Positions 7,260 to 18,284 of a stretch of 23,792 bases of DNA are shown piece after piece. How positions within the stretch are numbered: the stretch's first letter is position 1; every line of letters starts with the position of its first letter. Position numbers and translations under genes: made by a program. The DNA is taken from NCBI GenBank assembly GCA_002633005.1, contig NMRA01000928.1, positions 44,504 through 68,295 on the forward strand, read 5' to 3'. Source of the stretch: Phoronis australis. Taxonomy: Eukaryota > Phoronida > Phoronidae. Under the pieces are notes generated by a model that did no database searches, had not been told where the DNA came from, and saw only the letters and a list, made by a program, of their open reading frames with translations.

Positions 7260-9740
7260 TAACTGCTGGTGTCTTGAAACGTTGGTATGCGTTTTTTATG
7301 CCTTTTTATTTTTTGTTGTGACGAATAGTCTTATATAGGAGTATAGCAGGACATGTTATATAGGCCAGTTGGACAAAGGAACTGTTTTCTTGCACAAACA
7401 TTTGTGACACATGCTTTTTCGTCTATACTGATCCACAGATGCGCACAGTCCATGAGATTTTGTCATAATGCTTATCTAAGCTTCTTCAAGTTCTGGTTAT
7501 TACAATTTAGTGCTGTTTGATTAACCTTGAATCACCCTCCATTGGAGCTGCCATATTTAAGTTACTAAGCCCAACAATACAATATGGCCCTCTAATTGGT
7601 CAATTTAATAGAAAAGCGCCACCAAGTGGCAGGAAAGTGCATACTATTTCTTGCAACAAGACACCTTTTTAAAAAAATTGCACGTGTAGACGTGGGAACT
7701 TTTTGGAATTCGAATTATAAATCTTTTTTCTAGTCACATAGAAAATTTACTTTGCAAACCCAAACTACACGCAACAATGAATGCTATTAGATTTGGCCCA
7801 CCACCTAAGTTGGCATTACGTTCCTAGAGTTCTGTTGTCTGACACAGCCGCGTACGCTTATACTGTATATATGTAGATTGACCCTGAATGACATGTGGCT
7901 AGGAGTGGCCCGGACTTTCTTCATGTGTAATTATGAAACTTGCATAATAAATTTGGTCTCCAGTTTGCCAACGTTCTCCAGTACTCTCCGTGTGGTAGGC
8001 CTACTCGCCATGCACTTGCCTACTTATCAAGCCACTATCAAGGTAAACAATTATTAAGGTTAGACAAACCCATTCAACTTCGCCCCCCCTCCTGTCGACC
8101 CCATGCTATAAATAGCTATAAAGTTTGAAGTTTCGTCGTGGGACCAGGAACGTGCACTGCCTTTGGGACTGTTTTGCTATCACTTGTAAAAACACGGGAA
8201 TCTCACTTTCATATTGCTTGGGACAAGTGGTACAGTGTACACAGGGTGTCCAAATAATGTACTAACAATCTCAGCTCCCTTAAATCAGATTCTGCTCCCA
8301 AGCCTACTGCATAGTAGTTTTTGAAATTGGGTGCGTGAGCCGTCACATACTCTGTATGCACGTGCATGTCAAGCAAACAATCCGATTTAGGATAACGAAT
8401 ATTGAAATTATGCAATACTACAGCAAACAAAATTAATCTTCCTAAGTTAATGGGAAATGTGTTTTATTAGATTTAAACATGTGTTTGCATGCTCTTAACT
8501 ATCGGCGCTATTCAACGTAATCTACGGTAAACAAAGTGCGTTGTTTTCATTGACAGTTTGTAAAAGTGAAACCAAAAAAGTCAGCCAATGGGTGCTTTGC
8601 AATAACCTCGTGGGCTCACACAGCCGCATCGTAGCATCACGTCATGACACATGTACTTACTGGGCACAATTCAATGATTTGCGGTGGATTATTTTGCCCC
8701 ACTAAACTGGTTCTTAGAAATATTTGGCAATTTTTTTCTACTTTATTTTCAAACCGTCGCTATATGTCGTGTTTGTAACTAATTTGGCCAAGCAATAACA
8801 TAGATGAGTAATTAAACTGCAGATTCCACGTCAAAGAACATCAATAAACAGTGCATTTGTTGCCATTTGAATTGTGAGTATATTTTTAAACACCCTGCAG
8901 AACTGTGCAATTTTCATCAATATGTTTTAGAGATATCTGAGGTTGGCAAAGTAGTCTAATATAATTGCTATTTGGGGATCGACTGATAGAGATTTTTCCC
9001 AAAGTCAGCCTGCAACTAAGTTTACTGAAGCGTCAACTGTTCTTACAACATTAGCTTCTAATTGTCAAAAATCATGTATGAAGCAGTACGTTTTCGTAGA
9101 TAATCGTGTTAATCAGAAACCAACTAATTCGCTGTTTCACAGTACATAATATATAAGCAATTTCCGAAGACATGCTCGCACATTCCTAACGGGCACCGGG
9201 GAAACCGCGGCAGGCGGGGTATCCATTCTTGGGTCCCACCCTGACCCTGTATTTTGTGGCATTTTAAAGGTAGCTTTTTAAGCTCATATGTTAAGCTTGA
9301 CCTCCAAAAATCGTTGAAATCTTTGTTAATATGGCAACTGACTTTATGTGCAGTGCTTTGAGTATATTTATTCGATTGACTTGTATGTTGTACATGTCAA
9401 AAACTCGTACCTCGTCAGTCTTTTTGACTTGTGCGAATTTCTTAGAAACAACTCCTAGTATAGACCTTCAAAAGAAACGATATTCCTATAAAACACTATC
9501 AAAAATTCTCTTTATATTATTCACAAATAGTGTTCTCCAAATTTTTCAATCTTTTGGCCTTTCCAAACTGGTCTATCCTATAAATGCAATCATTTTTGTT
9601 TTGGCGCGCCGAAATTCTCGATACGTCGTGCTTTCCACGAATTTGTTTTGTGAGTTTTCGATGGATTTGGAATCTTATCGAATTCCCTTTGTAAACAGAC
9701 TGAGAAAAGAGGTCCTTAACTCTATCACTATACAATATGA
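7260..9740. other. AT-rich stretch without supported gene
   Basis: No exon with paired splice signals, RNA gene or transposon could be supported. GCGCCACCAAGTGGC at 7616-7630 resembles a CTCF core with two mismatches. A GC-rich island of unknown origin stands at 9188-9240. A TATAAATAG near 8106 has no gene after it. The open frame from 9331 into the TG tract (152 codons) is unrecognised, and the overlapping minus frame is equally long, so neither is called as a gene. Confidence 0.45.
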
Positions 9741-9743
9741 AAA

Positions 9744-9787
9744 TGTGTGTGTGTGTGCACGCGCGTGCGTGTGTGTGTGCGTGTGTT
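9744..9787. repeat. (TG)n tract with CG core
   Basis: Alternating purine-pyrimidine sequence TG runs flank a GCACGCGCGTGC palindrome. Such tracts readily adopt Z-DNA. Confidence 0.9.
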
Positions 9788-9800
9788 AGAGGGGGCCCAT

Positions 9801-9860
9801 CCCTGTGTGCCATGGTTCTATGCATCGGACGGGTTCTATGTGTCCTGGGCTCTGTGTGCG
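9801..9860 (-). repeat. minisatellite patch, inverted relative to 10283-10497
   Basis: On the minus strand this reads as two to three degenerate copies of a unit with ACACATAGAACC, the same core as in the array at 10283-10497, which is on the plus strand. The two patches are about 420 bp apart. Confidence 0.6.
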
Positions 9861-10282
9861 TGGGTGTGGTAATTGTGATTGTCCTCCCTGTGAAAATTTG
9901 GATGACGTATGGCAATTTATTATGAAACCTGCACACACTCCCTGTGTTTATGTATTTTTGGCTAAAGATATCGTTTGTCACTTGAACCTAACGTTGAATG
10001 ACCTTGTGTCAAAAATTAATTGGGGTCTTTGGTGAATAAAAGAATCAACCCCGAAGATCTCTAAATTCTGTCAAGTGGTTCCAAAGATATGCCTGCATGT
10101 ACATGTATTTTATGCTATTAGGCCCAATTTTGATCTATGTGTGTATGTAAATCATATTAAATGAGGTCGAATTTTTGCCCTATATCAGTATCGAAAAGGC
10201 ACCTCAAAATTGTCATGTGTACCTAAACTGGCGATTGTAGCTAACGCTTGCACACACGACCGCTTAGCGACTGGACTATAAC
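9861..10282. other. spacer between inverted minisatellite patches
   Basis: A plus-strand frame (9805-10035) is open with cysteine-rich start and ends at TGA, but it begins inside the minisatellite and shows no splice signals or recognisable domain. No gene is supported. Confidence 0.4.
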
Positions 10283-10497
10283 GGGACATATAGATCCTGG
10301 GGCAAATGTAACCCGGGACACATGGAAGCGGGAACACATACATGTAGATCCTTCGACCACATAGAACCTGGGATCACTTTGAACCTGGGACTCATAGAAC
10401 CCGATATCAATAAAACGGGACATACAGTACAGCACCTGTGACACATAGAATCCGGGACAAAAAGAACCTGAGGCGTATACAATGTAGAAACTTGGAC
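10283..10497 (+). repeat. degenerate 16-17-bp minisatellite
   Basis: About a dozen imperfect units of the form GGGACACATAGAACCT can be read (for example near 10353, 10370, 10387, 10437, 10455). Unit lengths vary by a few bases. The minus-strand open frames rich in PGS/MCP that cross it are artefacts of the repeat. Confidence 0.75.
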
Positions 10498-10499
10498 AC

Positions 10500-11580
10500 A
10501 ATGCTACGCTCCCATTTAGAGGTAGGACGTTGCTTAGTTCGCTTTGTTCCTCACATGTTCTGGTGTGTAGCTCACCAATATCGCACCCCTCAATGACAGT
10601 GTTAGCTTTCTTTTGCCCCTTGTTCCCTTTCTAAACACCTTTTAGCCAATCGGCCACATATTTTGGTTCTATCAAAACTAGGAACGCCTCATATGGCGTC
10701 ATTATCAGCCACGTCCAGCCGTTTTCACGATCGTGGGTCAGTTATGTTATCATCATTCTCCCTGCTGCTGTAGTCATTAAATACTAATGTGGTTCTAAAG
10801 TTCCCCTGAGTTACACTTGGTAAACTCTAGATTTAATTCTAGCACTGTTGATCCGACTTCCTTGCAGGCTGTTAGTCTATTTTTTCGCCTGAAGGTACAT
10901 TTGACAACTATAGCAATTATACACAGCTGACTATGCAATCATTAATGTGTTTTTATCCAAATCAATTTCTGGTGACTACTCCGTTTTTGTTGATGGTGGT
11001 CATGTGTTTGGATTTCCCGTTAAATGTGGCTTGTTATGCATTATATATTCGAGATGGTATCTTTATGTCTATGCGTTTATGTATTCATTGACCAAAGATG
11101 CTGCGAGGATCTTATGCTATATTGTTACGAGATGTGTTTTTGTTATAGGTCCTATCGTAGCGCTGGTACGGTACATGCATTGATTCTGCATTATACTTGC
11201 TCTGTTGGAATTGCCAGTGGTAACTGATATGGCGTTTTGCAGCGTCTCGTGTGAGTGAGAATCACAGGGTTTTGGAAGAGTTAACATCGGATAATATGAC
11301 TTCCACTATGTAACCTGGAAGGATATTCATGATCAACTTTTTAAGACCACAAATATGTCTTCGACTTCAGAGTTCCTTATGATGTGGTGACGTTGAGTCT
11401 AACCAACACATACAACATTTTCTTCAACAATATAAAGAGCAGCAAATGAATCAGCCTTTTCAGAATTGAGATTTTTAAACGATCTGTAGTCAGTCTCAAT
11501 TATGCAAGTGCAGCAAAATGTGAGTCCGGTAATTTGACGACAGACAGTTTGAAGTATGATATATTCCAGAGTACACGATT
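10500..11580. other. no supported gene
   Basis: The sequence is AT-rich with short open frames. I see no splice-supported exon, RNA gene or recognisable repeat. Confidence 0.45.
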
Positions 11581-12190
11581 GCCTTTCACACCAACCTGGG
11601 TAGGAGCACCTTCGTGTTTCTGGACTAAGCTTCAGGATTTGACGTTGTATCTCATGACTTGCTATTAATTAAATTAAAATCTTACGAAATTACCGGCTCT
11701 TTGCTCAGCTTGTTCAGATCTTATCTTCTCTGTCGCTTCATTAGAGTAAGTGAGAATACACAGTGCATTGTCTAGTGAAATCCCTCTGGGTGCCTCAAGG
11801 TAGTGTTTATGCCCACGTTCATCCCTCATTTTCATAAATGATATACCGGACTCACTTCTCTGTAAGTGTTATTTGAATGCAGACGATACTTCTATCTTCT
11901 GTTTATTATTCAAGGACAAGCCGTAATCTGTCCGACTCCAAACTGATCTTAATTTGCCCCATGGATGGTTTGTGATTTGGGGTACGACTTTCAAACCAGA
12001 AAAATGTAATGATGTAACATTCTCATCTCTTACAAAGTTAATTTATCGATATTAACTCGTTTATTGCTTAATAATAATCTAAGTCCTGCAACAAAAGTTC
12101 TCACCGTCATCTTGAAGTAATTCTTGATAATAAATTGACATTCCTCAAATAATTTTACCCAACATGTCCAGGTCTGTCATAAATTAATTA
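11581..12190 (+). pseudogene. non-LTR reverse transcriptase relic (palm and C-terminal part)
   Basis: The frames decode the catalytic half of a CR1/Jockey-like reverse transcriptase. FDVVSHDLLLIKLKSYEITG (from 11638) is the usual region around the first catalytic aspartate, PQGSV (near 11792) is the turn before the palm, INDIPDSLLCKCYLNADDTS contains the ADD catalytic pair (11832-11891), GTTFKPEKC follows, and HRHLEVILDNKLTF (near 12105) is the C-terminal HLGVxLDxxLTF motif. In-frame stops and at least three frameshifts separate these blocks, so it cannot be active. The usual F/Y before ADD is replaced by N. An intact element would go on downstream, but the neighbouring sequence is instead an N-terminal piece. 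Confidence 0.85.
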
Positions 12191-12193
12191 CTA

Positions 12194-12603
12194 GTTGGTG
12201 ACGACGTTGTGTCGGACAAAAGTAAAGTAGCAAATACATTTAATGACTTTTTACCGGCACTGGCAAAAGTTGAACGACAATTCAATATGTCAACTATTGA
12301 GCACTCTCTCAAGGTACACGAGGAACTATCATTTAAGTTTCAGAATATTCAATTTGACTACGTCAGAGAACAAACAAAAATTCTAAAATGAAATTGTGCC
12401 AGTAGCATAGAAAGCATTGGTGCCAAACTATCAAAACTGGCTTTTCAGCAAATAGCTGAGCCTGGCCCTTATCCGCATAGTGAATTTGAGTTTAGAACGG
12501 TTACAATTCCTAATGAATGGAGGATGGCAGTCGTTACTCCTGTTTTTAAAGACGGTGACAAATTAGTCCATTACCGAGAATTATAGACCAATTGCACGTC
12601 GAG
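12194..12603 (+). pseudogene. non-LTR element relic: linker and start of reverse transcriptase
   Basis: An open frame of about 60 codons (VSDKSKVANTFNDFLPALAK onward) has the NxFNDFF-type linker found between endonuclease and reverse transcriptase in CR1/Jockey-like elements. After a stop at 12389 the similarity goes on as IPNEWRMAVVTPVFKDGDK, then shifts one frame to NYRPIA (near 12580), the conserved opening of the reverse transcriptase. It ends there. These parts belong N-terminal to the block at 11581-12190 but lie 3' of it, so the region is two truncated insertions or a rearranged one. Confidence 0.8.
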
Positions 12604-12734
12604 TCTACGAAACAGGTTCAATATTTTTGTTTACTTCTGCTTGGGTTAGGGAGTTGAAACTTTTTATAGGCCTGCACATTACGGGCAAAGTGTAGCACGC
12701 TCTGCGAAAATACTATTCAATGTGGCTTACTAGG

Positions 12735-12840
12735 CTTTTCGGCAGATATAGTTCAACGGATATATTTCATAGAGCAGCACGGTTCTCAATTTGGACAGGC
12801 GCTTCGAGTTAGGCTCAAATCCTGATGGGGGATATTTCCA
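12735..12840 (+). mobile_element. tRNA-like SINE head (degenerate)
   Basis: TAGTTCAACGG (12749-12759) fits an RNA polymerase III A box, and GGCTCAAATCC (12812-12822) fits a B box. The B box lies in a T-arm-like stem-loop with 5-bp stem TTAGG/CCTGA. An AGAGCAG D-arm-like segment lies between. The A-to-B spacing is longer than in a tRNA because of extra bases near 12760-12770. I infer a SINE relic; a chance match is possible. Confidence 0.4.
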
Positions 12841-15489
12841 GCACCTGCTGTAAAAGTGTATGGATTTATTTTTGTAAGGCTTGGTTTCTTTCAATTAGAC
12901 TTTCTTGACAGCTCAAACAGGCCATCAGCAGGTTCCAAGACAACAACTTGAGTTTAGTTTTGACTTACTTGTAAGTCTCAGATTTGTATCAACTTCCAAA
13001 CTTTGAAACTTACACTATACATCTCATCATTTTATTGGAAAGGACTCGGGACATCTTAAAATTGACTTAAGTTTAAGATGTGTCACAGCTGTATATGTAA
13101 AGAGTTCTTGTCACGGGTTGCATCTTTACAGATATAATTTCACCTAAGCTCGTTCTTCATTGAACTAAATGTGACGAGTGTAGGGAAAACCGCTGGCCCG
13201 CTGCTGAAAACGTTAGCATTAAAAACCATCCAACATAAGCAGATGCTCAAAACTTCAAATCGACAGTGCGCAAAATTTGAAGTTCCTGTCAAAATAAAGT
13301 GTTATCTTGGGGCCCGCTTGAGGAGAATCATCTTGTAAACGTGTTTTTGTTTTTATACATGAATAGTTGTTATTGTACATAAAACTTGTTCTATGAAACT
13401 TCATTTTTTAAACTAGTGGCTATGCATATTGCATCATCACAAATTATACAGTGATAATCCTAAGTTATCAAATGCCGGAAATACGCCAATGGGCTCATAG
13501 GTATAGTAATGCATTTTGACAGCAATTCAAAGTGTATCGAATACCAGACAGTTGCTTCGGGTAGAAGGCCAGTTCTTCTTCTATGCTATGCATTCACGGT
13601 ATTCGAAATTCTTAGAAATACTGTAACAAATTTTTTAAAATTATTTTTATGAGGAACACATATTTGTAGACAGGAAAGAAAAAAAAGCAAACCGTTTTCA
13701 CTCTTACCGCACACGCACACGCACGAATGCACGCTTACACCTGCCCCATCAACATAGCCACCCACCCACACTAACTAGGATGTTACCAGGAAAGTGTTTT
13801 CTTTAACCAGTTTCTCCAGGTTGCTTGGTATTCAACTAAATTACTATTATTTAATGAAATTTCTTTTTTGAATATAAAATTCTCTTTCTAATAACTTAAT
13901 AAAATGACAGAAACTGGGGATTATATGTTACATTTAGGTGCCTTAATAAAATATTTTAATTGCATGAGAATCCACTTTAAAATTGTATTTTCGTTACTTT
14001 TGGCGAGCCAAAAGTCATTGCTTTTTGTCAATTATCAAATTCATACCTTTTACCGACAACACCCAACTCTCTATTTCCTCTGTCAATATTTTAATGTTAT
14101 TGCGTTCCAAAAGTATTTGGTCTACTGTTTCAGTTTGTGACTGCAAGGAAGTACATACATCAGAATCCACAATTTTATTATTTAAGAAAATAGATCATTG
14201 CAAGTGTTCTATGTGATAGCTTAAACTGCAGTGAACATAACTTAAAATCGAAAGTAGTTTTGAAAGACAATGAAAATAATTTATTTTTTCAGTCATCACT
14301 TCCAAAGTCATAACATTCTTCTTGAAATCTTTATTGGACAATAGGAAAACTTTCACTCTGACAATAAATTCATATACGGTGTTACAGATTGACGTGCAGT
14401 TTAAAAATACAGATATTAAAAGATATTACTGGTGCATATATCTTAATTAACTGCATTTGTAATGGTGTAATCCTCAGAAACAACCTACAGTAATAGACTC
14501 AATAAAAGAACAATATTCTGCAAAATGTGTAGGAATATTCGAGATCTTTTTAAATTCAGTAAATGAGTAAGACCTGTTATTTCAAATCGGTCATTAATAA
14601 AAAGAACACAACCACTAACACACACACTGTACTTGCTAAAGAAGAAAGATTTTCTGTATTTTAGTATTTTATCATTTTGCCATAAACTTGTTGAGAGTAA
14701 ATCGTTCGCATGATTGGCTACTTCAGTATGATTTTTGATATAATCATTTCCAATTTTGGTTTTTAATTTGCACTCCCTATTTCAAGTTCAACAATTTCAA
14801 CCATTTTGATTCAGCGGTACGTAGTCTTTTAACAAATGGAATTTCTATAGCCTTGTCAAAACATTATATTCATCATTTTCAGCCTCAGTCAACAGTGAAC
14901 ACAGCTTAATAATTTGTCCAAACAATGGTCATCTAATGTAAATGTTTCCCTCACAAAAACACAATTAGCGCTTGTTTAGATAATTTGTCTGTATTATTTA
15001 TGTGTTATTTTAGGATTAAAAAGCTTATGTATACCATTTTATGGTACGTTGTGTAGGTGCAACTTTTTAATTGTTGTATGCAACGTATTCTAACCTATTC
15101 TACAGGTATTTAAAATTCAGATTGTGTTCTCGCTTAACACGGTCAATAAAATCACTATCGAATTTTCGCATGACCTCAAACTGGAAGTGAACAACTAGCA
15201 TACATGTAGGAAGGGGCCACAGGCACGATGTAAATCATGCTGATTAATCTTTTATTTCCTGTTCAAGACAGTAAATGCCGTGAACATGCCAAAAATCAAT
15301 TTGTAATGTTAAGTTTGATTTAAGAACAAGGTACATTGACTCCCGGTTTACGTACTTTAAATCCCAGGCTTTTATAAAGATCAACAGTTCGTTGTCAAAT
15401 CCAACGGTTCATCATTTTTATTTCTTGTGAACATGTTCTTGAATATCGCAATGGATGGTAATTTCTTTAAAAAAGACACTAGTGTTTTC
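12841..15489. other. AT-rich desert
   Basis: This is 2.6 kb without a supported exon, RNA gene or recognisable transposon. A CA-rich patch is seen at 13711-13770. The short open frames here (for example 13904-14140) are low in complexity and lack splice context. Confidence 0.5.
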
Positions 15490-15575
15490 GAGATCAACCC
15501 CAACATGGATTCAAACTCATGACCTCAGCAGTCTCAACACACTTTTTTGACAGAGAAGCTAAACCCAGCTCTGTA
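15490..15575 (-). mobile_element. tRNA-derived SINE head, minus strand
   Basis: Read on the minus strand, TAGCTTCTCTGT (A-box-like, 15561-15550) is followed after 31 bases by GAGTTTGAATCC (B box, 15518-15507). The B box is enclosed by a CATG/CATG T-arm stem (15518-15521 with 15504-15507). Spacing and order match a tRNA. The anticodon arm is not well paired, so this is a SINE head or tRNA pseudogene rather than a working tRNA. Confidence 0.5.
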
Positions 15576-16291
15576 TATAACATATTATGTTAAGGGTAAT
15601 TAACGAATTGACTCAGCGGCTGCAATTTCAGCAAATGGCTAGCAGCCAGCGACTCAACTTTGCGATTGCTAATGCAATCACAAAAACACATCGAATTGTA
15701 TTGTTTAATAGTTCTAGTCGAAGCCAGTTTCTAGAGAAGTCTCGCTCATCCAACAACAATCCCAAATATTCGTTTTTGGCCCTAAAACCGAATATGTCCG
15801 CCTAATTTGACTCAAAAATGGTGTCCTGTCTCTAAGATAGAAAGAACATTGACTGATTCATAATGGGACCCACTGAAACCTTATAGAACTTAAATTGTTG
15901 CTTACAGCTTTGTAATCTCTTGAGGAAAACGATATCCTTTAAACGTCTGCAGTAACTATCTTGCTAAGTAACACTTAGGTTTTGTGACTTGTTGTAAACT
16001 GGATAGTTTTAATTTTTGTGTTAGTTTACTGAGAATAAAGCTGGGCCCGTGAGCCACTCGAAACAGAAAAAAAAATGTGAACAGTTTCTTTTATAATGCT
16101 GACTACTCCACATAGTTGTCGTGCAATTGTGTCATCAGAAATGTTAACAGCTTTTATTTATAGGATGGATGCAAGTCATTTATGCCAATCCTCTGAAGAA
16201 GTGCAATGAATATCGTTTAGAAATTCATCTTCCAAAATCAAAGTTCTTAAATGTAAAGCCTCAGAAGTACACTGTACACTTTCAATTTTAG
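15576..16291. other. upstream region of ankyrin gene
   Basis: No gene is supported in this 0.7-kb stretch. It would be promoter or first intron of the ankyrin gene: TTTCAATTTTAG ending at 16291 is a usable acceptor for an exon carrying the start codon. A 72-codon open frame at 15587-15805 has no recognisable features. Confidence 0.4.
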
Positions 16292-16488
16292 GAAACACTG
16301 GCTAGTACTGATGAAATATAAGCCTTGTGAATTCCGGATGAAAAGCCATGAGTGACTCAGACAAGTCCGAGGTGCCGAGTAGTTCTTCAGAATATTATGG
16401 TACCACTTCTAAGGTTTCAGAGGAAATAGCAGGTCCAACCTTCGAAGAACAAAATCCCAGCCACGAAGGCAATGCACTTGTTTTAAAG
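16292..16488 (+). CDS. start-codon exon of ankyrin-repeat gene
   Basis: The acceptor at 16291 opens a 56-nt 5' UTR, and ATG at 16348 (AAAGCCATGAG, acceptable Kozak context) begins 47 codons starting MSDSDKSEVPSSSSEYYGTT. The exon ends ...VLK in phase 0 before a GTAATT donor at 16489. The peptide is acidic and serine-rich and is probably disordered, with no signal peptide. An upstream ATG at 16338 opens a six-codon frame that overlaps the start and could damp translation. The next exon begins in the same phase and encodes an ankyrin repeat, which supports the model. The start is the first in-frame ATG, but an earlier coding exon cannot be excluded. Confidence 0.6.
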
Positions 16489-16846
16489 GTAATTAAACTG
16501 TTATCCATGAGAGTAGCCTAAAACTAATATGTTGAGAAGGGAATATTCGAAACAAATTCGGCCAGTGGGTGGAGATAAAAGATGTAAAGCACTTTTTCTA
16601 AATATTAAGTTTGTGTCTTAAATGCTTAGTTGACATTTTACGCTACAGCACTCAAAACGCCTAGACATACTGCAACTCAAAAGCAAATGCGTATACTTAT
16701 TGACGACAATCACAAACACACAGTTGCGCGCATACACATCCACTGTACACATGCACATCCGAATTTGCGTGACCGACATGAGTTCACACCGCTCAGACAT
16801 GATGCATCCTATTTTGGAAGAAAACACTGTACATTCTGTATTTCAG
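16489..16846 (+). other. intron of ankyrin gene (358 nt)
   Basis: The intron is bounded by GTAATT and a pyrimidine-rich CATTCTGTATTTCAG. It carries a CA-rich patch near 16710-16760. Open frames on both strands through it are not coding by any evidence I can see. Confidence 0.55.
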
Positions 16847-16945
16847 TTACGTGAGAATCCTTTGAACTATGCTGCTTTTGTGGGTGACACTGACACCGTC
16901 ACCGACCTGCTGAAGAAAGATCCATTTCACCCTGAAACTGAATGC
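16847..16945 (+). CDS. ankyrin-repeat exon
   Basis: This is a 99-nt, 33-codon phase-0 exon between a good acceptor (TTCTGTATTTCAG) and a perfect GTAAGT donor. The peptide contains NPLNYAAFVGDTDTVTDLLK followed by KDPFHPETEC. This fits one ankyrin repeat (consensus TPLHxAAxxGHxxxVxxLLxxGADP) with N-for-T and N-for-H changes in the first helix. Ankyrin repeats are protein-binding scaffolds and usually come in arrays, so more repeat exons are expected downstream, but I did not find one that is certain in this window. The disordered acidic N-terminus before the repeat does not identify the family. The downstream region hosts a same-strand retrotransposon. Confidence 0.7.
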
Positions 16946-17650
16946 GTAAGTGCCAAACCTTTAATACACGATCTCTCATGAATTCCTATTGCTGTTTCAA
17001 GTGTTTTCGAGGGTAAACCTAATGTGCTGTAGGAAAAAGCGGCGTAGAAAGGGCTGGGGTTAACTACCCGGTGGGCCAACGGAAACGGGGGACTTCAAAC
17101 GTGGACGACAAGCGTATGAAGATTCTCCTTCTTTCGTAAGGTTGCTGAAGTGAACGTGAGGTCAAAACCTGGTCAACAACAGTTTCATCACTACGATGGT
17201 AGCTACTGGATTTGCCCTTCTCGAAGCCAGCGACTCTCCAGTTTTACATTCCCCGGCTGTCACGACGTTTCGGCGCCACTAACGCTTCATTAACGAGACA
17301 GTAGTTCCTCCAATAGTTTAGACAGCTTACATGCATGTGTTTTGCTGGTTTGCTTTAAATAGAAGCAGCTGCGCCTGCCGTGGCAATCACTTTATGAGTG
17401 GTTGCATTCACACTCTGCTCCTTCCACACACTGTTTACTACTCTGACTAGACGTGTCGACCTAAAACATCAAAGTCAAATTACTGGATACTTTTGAACGA
17501 TCTCATCCCTGACAAAGCGCCAATGGAAAACATTTTCCGAAAAATCCCTTTGGCGTCCACATTCATTGGTGCAAATTTGTTTGGAATTCATTTTGTAAAG
17601 GAGTGGTCAACTGGATGAGATATTGCGAAACAATTCCTTGTGCTCCTGAA
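16946..17650 (+). other. intron or downstream region, GC-richer patch
   Basis: Nothing coding is supported. The part 17035-17290 is GC-richer than its flanks and may be a further transposon fragment, but I cannot place it in a family. The 5' truncation point of the retrotransposon lies near the right end of this stretch. Confidence 0.4.
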
Positions 17651-17667
17651 AGCGGAAGTGGAATGTA

Positions 17668-18216
17668 AAACCATTAAAGCTATATGGTACTGAACTCCCA
17701 CTCCAAGAAAAAGTCACCTTCCTAGGCGTTACTCTCCACCATCACCTTTCTTGGACACCTCACGTGATGGACAAGATAACCAAGGACAATTCGGCCCTGG
17801 TAAGGTGTAGCCAAGTGGTGGGTAAAACTTGGGGATTCTCTCCCAAGAATTCTCTCTGGCTCTACCTTTGTGTTATCAGACCGATGTTAGCTTACGCAAC
17901 ATCAGTATGGATAACATCTCTTGAGCAGAGCACTGTTAGAACTAAAGTGACACAACTGCAGCGTTTAGCTTTCTGGTGTGTTACTTCTGCTTTTCCGGGG
18001 ACACTTACAGCTGCAGTGGAAATGCTTATTGGTTTTCCACCCCTGTATATTTACCTCAGCGGTGAAGCTGTAATTGCAGCTTACCGTATGATGTTTAATG
18101 GGCAGTGGAGTAATGCGCGAATCGCTGACAATGTTGCTCACAAGAGCCATATTAATGTATGCAACAGGTTGTCAGAAACTGGAACACTTTTAGCAATGCC
18201 AAGTGATGTTTATTGA
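17668..18216 (+). pseudogene. non-LTR retrotransposon: C-terminal reverse transcriptase part
   Basis: The open frame reads LPLQEKVTFLGVTLHHHLSW, the FLGVxLDxxLSW motif that closes the reverse transcriptase palm. It then gives thumb and connection features: KNSLWLYLCVIRPMLAYATS followed by VW is the common LYxxxIRPxLxYxxxVW motif, then LQRLAFWCVTSAFPGT and LLIGxPPL-type sequence (IGFPPLYIYL). It ends at TGA 18214. The catalytic palm is missing upstream, so the copy is 5'-truncated. An RNase H domain follows, which places it in the group with I, Nimb, Outcast, R1-like elements; the exact clade is not determined. Confidence 0.88.
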
Positions 18217-18284
18217 CGACCATATATCACAGACAATTTCTATAAGACATTGGAGACGGTCACGAAATCATCGATTACAATGAC

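Noticed and set aside
8103-8115. TATAAATAG as a core promoter
   Set aside because: No gene or exon follows, and such strings are common in AT-rich sequence.
9331-9789. 152-codon plus-strand open frame, and the 154-codon minus frame overlapping it
   Set aside because: Both strands are open over the same bases, the plus frame ends in the TG tract, and neither shows a domain, splice signals or a convincing start context.
10241-10501. Proline/glycine/cysteine-rich minus frames
   Set aside because: These are direct products of the 16-17-bp minisatellite.
10704-10720. 14-base match ATCAGCCACGTCCA with 19951
   Set aside because: One such match is expected by chance in a window of this size, and the flanks do not align.
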